A stretch of DNA of 64,000 nucleotides, from positions 9,542,349 to 9,606,348 of the forward strand of contig CAIIXF020000010.1 of assembly GCA_903813345.2 (NCBI GenBank). Reading direction: 5' to 3'. Every line of letters starts with the position of its first letter. The first letter of the stretch is position 1. The position numbers and the translations under genes are program-made. This document shows, piece by piece, positions 1-14,100 of this stretch. A model generated the notes under the pieces. That model saw only the letters and a list, made by a program, of their open reading frames with translations. It had not been told where the DNA came from and made no database searches. This DNA comes from Owenia fusiformis (taxonomy: Eukaryota; Annelida; Polychaeta; Sabellida; Oweniidae).

Positions 1-204
1 TATACATGTAAGTAATCGCATATACATGTATACACCACGCATTAACAACTCAGTACACTAGCGAACATTTTAAACATTGTTAACGTATTCCTGGGCCTCA
101 GTTTATCATCGTTCTCCTAGATTATAAAAACTCGTATTCTTATACACATTTAACGAAATATTAATTCAACATTATATTTTTAACTTTATGTCTTATATTC
201 TTAG

Positions 205-2152
205 CTGACTGTACACCAGAACAATTGATATCCGGAGCTACAAGTGTACCCGACAGTGCACTTAAGTCATCGTCTGATTGGAACAGCGCACATAGGGCTG
301 CTAATGTACGAATCAACCAACAAAAGGGTGGTGGTCGAACGGGTGCATGGTCTGCTGGTAAAAATGATAAAAATCAATGGATTCAGGTCAGTACGATTCA
401 AATCTAGTTTAATCAATTGTTGAATAATGAAACATAACCACAAGTGCCAAAAGCGAAAATACCAAAGATCATTACAATACATGGCAGGAAAAATGAATAT
501 TTCAGATGGAAGTCATGTAATGAGAATAACGAATCTCGAGAATCCCAAGCTATGATCTTAAATATACTCTTTACAACGCACAATTTTCCAAATAGCCACA
601 CACCACATTGTAAAAGTGTTCTCGGATTCATTAGCTTAATTTGCAATATAAAGTTGTGATATGATTAAACGATTTAAGCCAATGATGAATTGAATTGTAT
701 TGTAGATGATTTAAACAACGTTTGGCTTGTTTAAAGACTGAATGAAGGTGGCATCGCGAATTGAGAGTCTAGGATACAAGACATGATTGAATTAAATCAT
801 CCTCAATTTTATGATGTTAAGTGGTGGTCTTCACCATTCTAAAGGATATTTCCGTTGGTTTTGTTGGTTTTAGGTTGACCTTGGAATGCGGTTAAGGATC
901 AAATCAATCGTAACAAGAGGAAGACCCGATAGCAGACAATGGGTAACTTCTTACTTTGTTCAATACGGCGATGATGGCAAGTTCTGGGAGGATTACCAAG
1001 AGCCGTATAAAACAAAAAAGGTACTTTTTTGTAATTCATTATATATAATTCCTTATCTATCATCTGTTTTAAATGACTTAGAGCTGTAATTCCATTCCTC
1101 AATTAAAAAATTATAATTGATCTTGATATGAATAATAAAATAGCTTACACAACCAAAATATTTGAACACACATTTATCTGGTAAGGCAGCTTAAAATCAT
1201 TCGTGCAGTAACTGATTTAATTTAAGAGGAGATTTTTCTAAAACCCATGTGAAACCGTCTACATGATATTTTCTGAAATCACACAGAACCCCTACTATAA
1301 GTTAGTATATATAATATCTCTTTGAATTTCAGCAAAATTTTCGCTTCAATTATTTCAGTTGCCATAGCAACCAATTTTGTAAAAATGGTGTTTTTCACTA
1401 AAAATCAAAGTTGAAATACTGGTCGAAAACTATAAAATCTGCATTTTTCAAAGTTTTTTTTTTTTTTTTTTTTTTTTAATATTTTTTATTTCATCATTTA
1501 CTTATATTACATACAATATATGAGTACAAATAAATATGAATACAACCGTACAAAAATCAAATTACAAACAATCAAAAGTATAGGCATATTGAATTAAAAG
1601 TTTTTGATTAAATTTTTAATCCATAATGCTAAAACAGTTTCCCTTTCTATGACATTTTTCAAAGTTAATGTTCATTATATTGGTATACAGGAAAGAATAT
1701 AACTTGTTATATATATTGAGATAAGGTAATAATGTTTTGATTTATGTATTGTATGACATGAAATATTTTGATTTAAATATTGAAAATGTGCAAACTTGTA
1801 CAGATAATTAGGAAAATAATTCTTTCCATGCTTTGGTATTTTTAGAAAAGAGTGTATCAAATCTATGAATTCTTACATGTAAATATAGATTTAAAATTGT
1901 CAATGGTTATTAAGAATGAGGATTATAGATATTGCATCTGACATTAAATATACCTTATGGGCGAATAAATGTTCGCTTGACTTGAATTCATTTCGTTTTT
2001 TCATTTTCAGCTTTTCCGAGCAAACAAAGACCAAAATAGTCCAGTAACTAATAAACTTAGATCACCATTCTTGGCTCGATACGTGCGTATCCTACCACAG
2101 GGTTGGTTTGGCCATGTCTCAATGAGGATGGAAGTCTTGGGCTGCCCCATTG
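205..2152 (+). other. Module: F5/8-type C (discoidin) domain 1, exons 1-3
   Basis: The exons encode residues 1-157. The domain runs from Cys2 to Cys154, the usual terminal disulphide pair. It shows the family hallmarks: a WSAGKND segment, NQWIQ followed by VDLG at the exon 1/2 border, a YFVQYGDDGKFW strand, and ARYVRILP before the closing GC. Discoidin domains bind lipid heads, glycans or proteins, and the ligand here is unknown. The module ends in phase 1. The first exon begins with two bases of a split codon, so a further exon must lie upstream. Confidence 0.92.
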
Positions 2153-5100
2153 GTGTGTACATATTTTAATCATGTGTACCACTAAGAGCACTCGTTCAGA
2201 AAGCAAGGGATCGTGGGTTCGATCCCCACTTGGGTTGAATTTTTCGCCTTCAGCGCAGAATTTTATTAACTGTTTTCATAAACTTATCGCAATACAACAT
2301 AATGATGCATTTTATTAAAACACATTTTTGTTATTTATTCAAAAGTGTAAAATTTTGTTGTACTTTCACACAGGATGTCAGCCTCAGCCAATTATAGCAG
2401 GACCTAACAGGATACCAGGGCGCCGTCTTACAGCAACAAGTTCATACTCTGTATACCATGGACCTGATCGATCTAGATTGTGGATAAAAAGAGAAGGGGC
2501 CCTGATGGGAGCGTGGGTACCAAGAGTCAATCAACTCAACCAATTTATACAGGTATGTGCACGGGAATGCAAATTGTTATTGACGAACTGATATTATTAA
2601 GGCAAGTTCTACTGAGCAACCTTTCGGAAAAGCGATTCATTAAAATAACATTTGGCCTCAAATTAATTTTTCATATTTCATAGAATTTCTCACGATTCAA
2701 ACTTTATAACAGGGAAACTTATTATACGTCTATGTGTTCATTTTTCTTTGTATACTCTCGGATCATAAATAACATCACAAATAGATATGTATTTTATATC
2801 TTTTTCGAAAAAAAACTTGATAATTGGATGATTTGAGATAGCAAAGAATGCCCATGAAGATCAGTTCAGTATATGGTGACTGGTGCTGCCATCTTAGGGA
2901 TATCTGACTTAAATAACAGCACTATTTATGTATTATAGGTTGACATAGGTGTGGTAATGCTTATCAAAGCTGTAGGAACTAAGGGTCGACAGGATGCTGA
3001 TGAATGGACAAAAACATATGTCCTAACTTTCAGTACAGACAGATCACAATGGTTTACCCTAGTTAGAAATAAAAAACAGATTGTAAGTCTATATACATTA
3101 TATTCATTATCTCGAATTATAACTAAGGGTTTACTCCACGGAGGGCATTGGTGAAAAGGTAGAAGACAAAAATCTTTTTAAATCGAGTTGATGGTTGATT
3201 GAAATCAAGATTTATCAGTGCAATCAGACTTCATATTTCATTTTGTTTATCTTGTATGTATATAATTTTGCAAAAAGTACAACGAAATGATTCGGTTTAC
3301 TTCAACTATTTGACTTTTTGTGATGGTGGTCTTGAGTTTGAAATCTATTGAAACTCGTTCAAAATTCGGAAAATCCTCGTTTTTCATAATTATTCCGAAG
3401 ATTTCAATGTTTCCCCACTGGATTGGATTAGAGCAATTGTCTGTGGAATTAACCCTAAACTTAAACTAAAAGGAAAAATCAATCATAAAACATTCTTCAG
3501 AGCAGCATTCGGAAAGTAACACAACTTACAAAATTTGAAAAGCGTAATCATATGGAATCAACAATATCTTATTGTCAAATGTAAACCACATTTAATTCAA
3601 ATGATATATCAGATATTGTTTATATTCAGATATTCACTGGAAACACCGATAGAAATTCCCTTAAGAAGAACTGGCTTCCAGCAACAATATCTGCTCGATA
3701 TGTGAGACTTTGGCCAAGATCATGGAACTCACACATCGCCCTCCGATGGGAAGTGTATGGATGTGGAGGTTGGTTGTCAGTTCAATAGTTAATGATTTTT
3801 AAGTTGGGTGATGAGGAAGATTTATATCAAATCTCTTGGTATAGATTGTGTCTCTACAACACGGGAGATACGGGAGATATTTCACACTATGCCAGTTGAT
3901 ATTAGAGCATAGTTAACAGGAGATTCTATTACTATATAGCCTTTTTGCCACAGTGTAATTTAGTCCATTTTCAATCTGTATACATGCAGAATGCAGATGA
4001 ACAGGTACTAGATATGGTTGTGATTTTTTTCCTCACAGTACAACTATTAACAATTCAATTAATTCACTAGGTGCCAATGCTGCTCATGGTCTAGGATGCT
4101 TCTCTGACCAAACCCGTGACCGTGATCTCCCAAATGCCGTACTGACAAATGTCCCCGGTGGGATGACACAAAGGATTTGTGTTAACCATTGCTTTAACAA
4201 GGTTTGATTTTATACAATCTCTGTTCAATACAACATTCTCTTCAATAGATTATCACTCACTTAAATACATTGATGGGACATACTAACATTTTCTCTATAA
4301 TTTAAAACCACTGAAAGTGATGGATGTATTGTGGTTCAAAAATGAAGATATGGTAGTACTATGTAGAGTAACAACTATTTGAAATATAAATATATTAAAT
4401 CTTATCATCATTTATTACTACAGGGTTATGTATTTGCTGGTCTACAGCGAGGATCATACTGTTATTGTGGTAATGACTATGGAAAGTACGGCCCTGCACC
4501 GGCTAGTCAATGTAACTACAGATGTAGTGGAAACTCAAGATCAACATGTGGGGGAGCAGCAGCAAATACAATATTTAATACTGGACTTGGTGAGTCGATG
4601 CGTTTCAAAAAGTGGAAGTTTCTGCATACGTATAGACTATATAATATATGGGGTACATTTGGAGTATATGAGAGTAGTTGGATGTATCTGTACTTTGGTT
4701 TATGTCATGTAATGTCATGTGGATGCCTTTGTAATATATCTTACATACATTTTATGTTCATGCAAACAACATATTGTAATCGTAAAAATTTCAACATAAT
4801 TTGTCTATCAATATAGCACCCGATAATGTCCGTTGTCCCGATGGATGGACAACAGTTGGCACTAGATGCGGGAAGGCTATTTCAGCAACATCACAGATTG
4901 ACACATGGCAGAAACAGCGAACAAAGTGTCAGAACATGGGAGGAGAACTTGCTAGTATCCTTAATGATGCTGAACAAAGCCAAGTTCTTAGTTATCTCAA
5001 TAGCGGTGAGTTCATTGTTCTGTGGCATGTACAAAGACATGTATTTCAGCCTTGTTTTCTATTTCTAATGTAATGTTTTAACATGGTAGGCACATAAGTC

Positions 5101-8100
5101 ACTGTTGAGTTATCACAATGATATATCTCACAGACAGTATTGTTATTTAAATTCACAAACAAACCACCACAAACTTTGATTTTTTAAACACTGTCTTTTG
5201 TTCAATCAAAATAATATGTTTTCTCGGGCATTTACAAATGCGTTTAGTAGTGTTCATGGTGTTGCTAGTAAACGTTAAATATCATATGCACGGTTTTGTA
5301 AAGTCTATGTCTTCTTTAAAATCAAAGTTGTTCACTATGCACTTTAGATTGGGAACATTTATAAATAAACATGATTTTGTATTATTTATATGAACACAGC
5401 CAACATATTCCATGATTCTCATAAATAACAATTTAAAGAAGAGCTTTTGTCTTTTGATGACTGTTTTAGAGGGCGGACGTAGTGACATCTGGATTGGCAT
5501 GAATGATCTAAGCAGAAGCTTCTACTTTGATTGGACTGACCAGAGACCTGTGTTATATACAAAATGGGCAAGAGAACAGCCATACAAAGTCAACAATAGG
5601 GGCATATCTAACTACAATTGTGTATACATGTCTAGATTTGTAAGTTAACTCAGCATTTATATTATACTAAAAGCATGAATTATAATTATTGGAAAGCATT
5701 CATGTTTCGAAACACCGCTCCTTTTCATTTCACAGAAAAAATAGCAATGGAAGCAGCTATATCACGTAAATGCACTCATTCTCGATATTTTCTAGAGTGG
5801 TAAATGGTATGTGACAGCTTGTACTATAAAAAGAGCAGCCTTGTGCATGACAGAAAAACAGAAGCATGAATTATAATTATTGGAAAGCATTCATGTTTCG
5901 AAACAACGCTCCTTTTCATTTCACAGAAAAAATAACAATGGAAGCAGCTATATCACGTAAATGCACTCATTCTCGATATTTTCTAGAGTGGTAAATGGTA
6001 TGTGACAGCTTGTACTATAAAAAGAGCAGCCTTGTGCATGACAGAAAAACAGAACCTTCCACCAGCAAAGACAACACCTTCCCCTGCAGGATGCCCGAAG
6101 GTAGATTTTAAACTACTAGTAATTAAAGGATCAATTTTTAATCTCACATACAGGATATTCTTCTACATAAATTATATCGAAATATAAATCCACTGCTGTT
6201 ACATAGATATTGTAGCCTATGTAGGTGACGTAGGCAGGTTATTACACGGCTATCCATTTCTAATGTCTGTACTTTTTTGTTAAAAGCAGATATGAAATGG
6301 TATTTTTAACCTAAAGGAATCAATATGATTTTTTGATAAATGTATTTGGACATGTTTTCTCATCAGAAGTGTGAAAATTATTTCACTCCTACCGATCGTA
6401 TAGTAGCTGCTAAATAAGCAATATTCGAATTGGTTGTGACGTTATTGGCCCCCACGTGATCTCTCACTGGCCCCCACTTGGCCCGTTTTGGTCCATTAGA
6501 TCATGACGTCAAAATGCCAAGATGTTTTGTTATTTGTTTACACAACAACCCTATGGTTGCCGTGACGTTGTGATTACTAAGGAACCAATAAACCAAAGCT
6601 ATATTTGTATATGACGTTACTAATCACGTGGGGGCCAATTTGATCGATCAGTTAGTTTTATGACCGTTAGCAGTTATCTAACATTTATTTTATAATGGCT
6701 ATCGCAAGAACTCTACGTTGGGCTTACAATGGAGAAAACCGCATTTTTGTAGCTGCAAGTTGAGAAAAGCTATTTCAGTTGTCCTTTAACTCATTTGGCG
6801 TTTCCTATTGCATTTACTTATGTTTGTACTTTTTTGTTTAACTCATATGGCGTTTCCTATTGCATTGGTCAATTGATTCTTGACTTGTTGTTTATCATTT
6901 TAGGGATGGACATCATACAGATACAACTGTTACGTTTTCCTACCAACACCACGTACATGGTTAAGTGCTAGCTCAACATGTAGAAGCTTTGGTTCAACAC
7001 TCGTCAGGATAGCAAATAGGTATGCCAGTGAGACAGTCAATGTGTGGTTTTTATTGATTTTAACAATAAAATACTGTATTTATGATTTACATTATAATTA
7101 AATTATTTTTTAACCACTTTTCAATTTCTATTTTTCGAATATATCTAACCAAGGTAAGAATGTCAATATACGTTTTCTATGAAGTAATATAAGGGAGATT
7201 TAAACCCTCTTTTCCTCTCATGGTTAAACTTGGTAGTTATTGACATATTTACCCTTTTTAATTTCAATGTTCTTTTTAAATTCCCTGCCTTGTAGATATG
7301 AACAAGCATACATCACTGGCAAACTGAGCACCATGAAGAGTGAGTTCTGGTCTGACTTGACTGACAGAGTCAAACCAGGAACATACGCATGGACAAATGG
7401 AAACACTGATATTCGCTATACCCATTGGGCAATGGGACAACCAAGTAAGATATAAGCTTTTTCAGACGATGCATATATTTAAAGAAATGATCTATATAGC
7501 CAGAATGCATCTTCTCTCTTAGATATGAATAATTATATTATATCACATTATTATCACATATTATATCGCAGTAATATCAACTTTTTGAGATTATGATACA
7601 CAATAAATGAATGTAACATTGAGATTCGATCATGTACATTCTTTTTCAGATGACAGAACTAAGGGTCAGTGTGTTGCCATTTCTGCTGGTCTAAACAACG
7701 GATTGTGGTACGACAGACTATGTACTTACAGAAGAGGCACGATATGCCAGAGAAGACGTACTGGATACACTACCCCTATGCCAGAACCAACATCACCTCC
7801 TTCAAACCAGGCTTGTGAAGTTGGATGGATTGGCTGGGGTGCAAACTGCTTCCAGGTAACAATCGATACTTAGGACCTTATATTCCATAAAAGCGTACAA
7901 ATTAGAACATTACTTTGGTTTCATTTGAAAAGGTTAGCTCCCCAAGCTAGATGACAATTATGCCTGTACACCCGTAAGCACTGTTGTGTGTATATTACAG
8001 TGACATCCTTTTAGAGGCGATCACATTCATAAATGAATTGACATATTTCAATATTGGTCAATCTAGGTAAATGAAGTAGAATCTAGACAGAAGCTTACTT

Positions 8101-11100
8101 GGGTACAATCCTTGGATGACTGTAACAAGAAGGGAGGGGACCTTGCCAGTTTCCACAACAAAACAGAACTTGACTTTATTCATCAGAACTTCATGTTGTA
8201 AGTTTGTCATATAATCACCGTCAGTAATAAGCGTTGTTTGAATGATCTGCCAGATTTTCTTTAAATGTCATTATGTTGATATTTATTGTCCATTGTATTC
8301 TTTTCAAATCTTAGAGGAAAGAATGGTCATTTCTGGATTGGCCTAAATAACAGAGATACGAAACAGGGACATGTCTGGACTGATGGATCTTCAGTAGCAT
8401 TTACCAACTGGGCTGAGAACGAACCAAATAATGGAGATGGAGTAGAAAACTGTGTTGAAATGTACTCAGATAGTGGTCTATGGAATGATAATAAATGTGA
8501 TAATACAAGGAATTGGGTGTGTAAGATACCAAGAGGCAAACCAGTGCTTAACATTGTCACAACACCCGCCCCAACACCAGGTCCAGGTTAGTTAACATTT
8601 TCCTATTTATAAATTAGTATATGAATCATAAAATATTTGTGATAAGTGACAAGTATAAGTGATACATTCATATATCAGTTGGAAAACCGAACCACAAAGA
8701 GAATCCTTTTACTATTTTAGCTGGAAGCTGTTCACCTGATGATGATTCCTGGAAGTTCTACATGGGCAACTGCTACTTCTTTAGCAACAACAGTGGAGAT
8801 TGGTCACAAACATGGAGAAAAGCAGAAGCATGGTGTAGTCAGAATGGTGGAAATCTTGCATCAATCAGAAATCAAGGAGAACAAAACTTTATCCAGGGAC
8901 AGGTAAAAATTGATTTGATAAATAATACTTCTGTATGAGAGGGTCTTTATTTTTTCAATGGGCAGATAATTCTCATGATTGTTCTTATAATTACTTTTTA
9001 TTTGTTATTGATGTATTATTGTTATATTTGACTACTTCATTTGTATCATGTCATCTTGTAGATCAAGGATCTTCAACAGAATCAAATGTGGATTGGGTTG
9101 AATGAAATTGATTACGCTGATGGCTACAAGTAAGTAATTATTACTCATTGTTATTATAGCACATGAACATTTCTGTTATTTTTGTGACAAGTTTAAGTAG
9201 TTTAAGTAGCATAGTACAAATATTAAAATAAAATAATGTATAACTATACATTGTAAAGGAGTTAATAACATACAAACAGTTTTACTTATAAAATATTTAT
9301 CATATTACATACAATAGAGATATATGTAAAGTAAATAAATAATATCAATCATATAAGTTCACCAAAACTAATCTCAAATTGTGAAAAATAATGAAATATA
9401 TTAGAAAACCTAAAGTTACATCATTGTAGTGTTTGCCCTAAATGTTTTATACTCATTTAGGTGGACAGACAAATCTCCTTTGAATTACAAGAACTGGGCC
9501 CCTAATGAACCTAATGACTGGCAAGGTAATGAAGAATGTGTCTCAATGTATGCCACTGATGGCTACTGGAATGATGAGCACTGTGGAGTTTCCCAAGGGT
9601 TTATCTGCAAGAAAAACAAAGGAGGTATGCACATTAAAATATGGACTTGGTACATATCATATAAATATATTTAGTATTTTAAATCTTCTTGATAGAAAGA
9701 ATAAAAAGGATATGTTATAGATAACGATGTTTTATAATGTAGAAATGTTGACTTATCGAGAGGTTGATGGTAAAATTAATATCTGGACACTGTAAACTAA
9801 GACTATATGTCAAGGTTAAGACTAGAGTAAAAAGGCTTATATTCCAATACCTTCTGAAATAGTCAGTATTTTCCCTTTGACTCGTTATTATGATACCATG
9901 ATCTAATTCCATCCCAAAACAATTTACTTATGATAAAATTGAGTGGCATATAGCTTTTTGACAAATCTGAATCAACTATTTCAACTGACTTTTAATATTA
10001 TATTCTGGTTTAGGAACAATTCACCATATTCAACATGATGCTACAAATATATGCCTTTGGTATCTTTATATTTACCTTGTTACTATTCGCAAGTACTTTT
10101 AATATAGTACATAAATGAATGATTCCTACATTACATATTATATATATTATAATGCTTCATAAATATATGAAACTGAAGTCATGAATTATAATCTTAATGA
10201 ATACATGTTCCCATTCCAGTCACTGCAGCACCACCAACAGATGAGCCTGACATGCCAGGCTATTGTCCCAAGGGTTACAGCACACTGGGCAACAAATGTT
10301 ACAAGTTCTTTGGACAGAGCTACTTTGATAAGACTGACTGGGATGGGGCCAGAAAGAAATGCCAAGATCAAGGGGATAATTTCGACCTTGCTTCTATTTC
10401 AAATGTAAAAGAACAAGGTAAGTTGATTCATAACATAACAGAGTCACAGTATGATCATATTTTATATTGCCTAAATGTGAACTTATTTCTTCTTTTCTTT
10501 ATACAGCAGATTTCAGAAATCATTAAAAATTAGTATAATCTATTCTTTTTTACAAATATTTGAACGTGTAAAGTTATTGTCTGGTCAAACTGATATATGT
10601 TACTGAAAAGGAGCTGCCATAACACTCTATTTTCTGAACATTTCCAGCATTCATTATATCCATGATGAAGGACAATGACTACCTTGCTTGGATAGGTCTA
10701 AGATATAGGGGAGGTCAGTTCTTATGGATCGATAACAGTGACTTTACCTACAGCAACTGGGACTTGGGAGAACCAAATGGAGGCAATGATGTGAGTCTGT
10801 GAGATTGCATCCAGCAACATGTTAACAATCATTTCAAGAATGACTGTAAATGATAATTCATGTTATATTCAACAGTGCTGTTATTCAATGAAAAGTTTAT
10901 ATAACGTAACAAAATGGTAAATATATAAGATGTGAATGAAAATTTATTCTATAAGATACATACATGTACTATCTAGTACATTGCTTTCAATATCAAGTTA
11001 TGGGAGGTTGTGTAACTCATCGATATTTCATCGATATTTCAGGAACCATGTGTACATCTCCAGAGAGACATTCATCACGTGGGTAAATGGAATGACATTA

Positions 11101-14100
11101 GATGCAATAGCAGATTTGGATACATATGTCAAACAAAGAAACGTAAGTGAATATCACAATAGTTTAATCGTTGTAAAACAGTTTTAGTTGGTAAAAAGAA
11201 AAACTTGATTATATTCATTCTACATTAATGAGGCTGATGTTTGCAACTATATCTGAAATGATTGTAATATTCAAGTAAAATGTGAGACTAGAAAATGTAA
11301 AATATCTTAAATAATAATTTTGTTATGGACATGTCTACCATATCTGATACCATTCCAAATTCTCCCATTACTTATGCATGTGATAGAGTAAATGGTAGAT
11401 TTGACACCACAGTTGGAACAGAGAAATGTTTGATATGATTGTTAGCAACAATGCAGTATGTAGTGACATAGTTACACTTATGCAGTGAATGTAAACATAT
11501 ATTATCATATTTAAATTCAGAGGACAGCATTCTGACACCAGAGCCTACTGCAGCAAGTACATGTGCAAACAAAGACTTTGTGAAGTGGGGAACGTCTTGC
11601 TATCTGCTTGTACGATCAGCTAAGACCTGGGATGATGCTGATTCATACTGCAAGAACACTGGTGCTAATCTGGTGACAATATCTGATGAAAAAGAACAAT
11701 CATTCATCTTCAGTCTTCTCTCGGTTGACAAACTGCAAAGCCCAGCATGGATAGGTCTCAGTGACAAAATGGTAAGTAAGCTCAAGTATAAGAGTCCAAA
11801 TACAATTTAATGGCAAACATAATTCTAAATGATGAGTAATAAGAAACTACCACTAATTCACAGACATGTAGACAAAGATCTTTGAACATTTACATGTAGT
11901 TAGAACCCAAAGTTTTAGTGAAGTTGTTGTAACAATCTTGTTGATTGAATATTGTTTATTTTTGATATGCATTTAGGAAAAGCTTACCCCAATAGCTATC
12001 CATTGAGAGTGTCTATATTCTATAGGTAACATTGGTCAATACATGTGTATATATTAACATACTAGTATTATAATCCATTCTCAGGTACCAGGGACATTTA
12101 GGTGGAGTGATAACTGGCCAATACAGTATGCTAACTGGGATAAAGGACAGCCATCTGGCACTCAGACTGACGATGGCGATGGTGATACTGATGGTGGTTG
12201 TGTCTACTTTGACTCAGAAACAGGAAGATGGAATGATGTCAAATGCACCACAAAGTATCCTTCAGTATGCAAACAGACAGACGGTAAGTTTAAATACTTT
12301 TTCTACAACCTCATAACAAAAGCTCTTTTGTACACACAGCATATCCACTCATATTGTATATCCACTCATAGGTTAACATAAATTATGGGTACACCAGTGA
12401 ATTCAGGAACTGATTGGTTCTTGTTTGAAATATCTGGATAGCTTAATGAGGTTCTTTAAGCACTTAAGTACTTGCAGTTATATTTTAGCCAACCTAAAAA
12501 TGACTTCAACTACTACAACAATTGAAATCTCTTGTTTTGTAGACCAGCCACCATATACCCCAGCCCCAGGTAATGGCTCCTGTCCTGATGATTTTGAGGA
12601 TGGAGTATGGCTACCCTACAAGGGAAGCTGCTATCTGTTCCAACCAGACAAACAACTGACATATGCAGAGGCAGATTTTGCCTGTCTTCAGAGGGAGTCA
12701 TACCTAGTATCAATACATAGTGATGATGAAACAAACTTCCTAAAGGCTCATTTACCCACAATAAGTGGCGAAGCCAGTTGGATTGGTCTGCTGAAACAAA
12801 GAACAGGTGTGTATGCAACGTTGTATTATTAGCATGTGCAACTATTACACTGCCAAATTATTGTACATAAATTATTATATACATATACTGTTTATATATC
12901 TTTTAAGTCTTATGAATTATACATCTATTTTAAAGGTGGATTTTTCTGGAAGGATCTGTCACCAGTTGACTACACCAATTGGAACAGGGGTGAGCCATCA
13001 GACAAAGATGGCACCCAGGGAGAAGACTGTGTTGAGGCCTACAATAGTGGAACTTGGAATGACATTGCATGTTCTGCAAAGCGTGGATACATTTGTAAAG
13101 TAACAGCAGGTTAGTGTTTTGTATATATGACATGATACGTGCAGCACATTACTTAACATACCAATTGCTATTTTGATTATATTATTGTCCTCATTTGGAT
13201 CACCTAAATGATGTGTTTAAACAATGTTTACTTCAGCCATTTCTGGTTCAACCATTATGCCAGCTACAGGAGCGCCACCAAGTATGGCCTCTACCACAGA
13301 CATCGGAGTTCCTCAAACCAATCCTCAGACCAATCAACCTGTCACGGGTCCAGGTAAGATGTGTAATGATATATCGGTAAACATTATGTTGTTACTCGTT
13401 GATTCATTTAGATTGAATTATACGTGTCGGAGATAGTCACCTTTTATACAGTCAGAGTCCTTTCCCAGTTTCCATCTACATATACGTGTATGTCCAGACA
13501 GCCACAATGTTCTAAACCCAATGTTTTAATCAATATTGTTTATTGGGGATTTTATTGTTACATACGTAACCCCAAACAGTTTTATTCAGAGCAATAATGT
13601 CAACATTTCAGGAGTCATAACAACAACTAGAAGTGTGATGACCAACAAACCAGGATCCTTGAAGCCATTCACTTGGCCACCAGCAGGAAAAACAACCAAG
13701 CAAACATTTGTACCACCAACACCAAGAGGACAGACAGCCACAAAAACAGGTAAAAACTCATATACAGTATAGTGAATGAGATGCACCTTGGTGACAACAC
13801 AACAAACAATGATGTTGGCATATACTGTTTACTGATCAAATGTACACAACAAAATAGCATAGGCATCATATACGCTACAAACTACATGTATAATGAGGAA
13901 AACAGATTTTTGTCTAAGTAACCTTTTGATTATGAAAGACTTGTGTTTTATTTTGTGAGCATTGTAGTTATAAATATTCCATTTCCGGTGTCCAAAATTA
14001 TGTGTAAATCCTTTCCTTTTCAGCCACTGCGGGAATCAATGGAGGTGAAGTCGTTGCTATAGTAATCGGTGTCGTTGTTGCAGTGCTGCTAGCAACCCTT

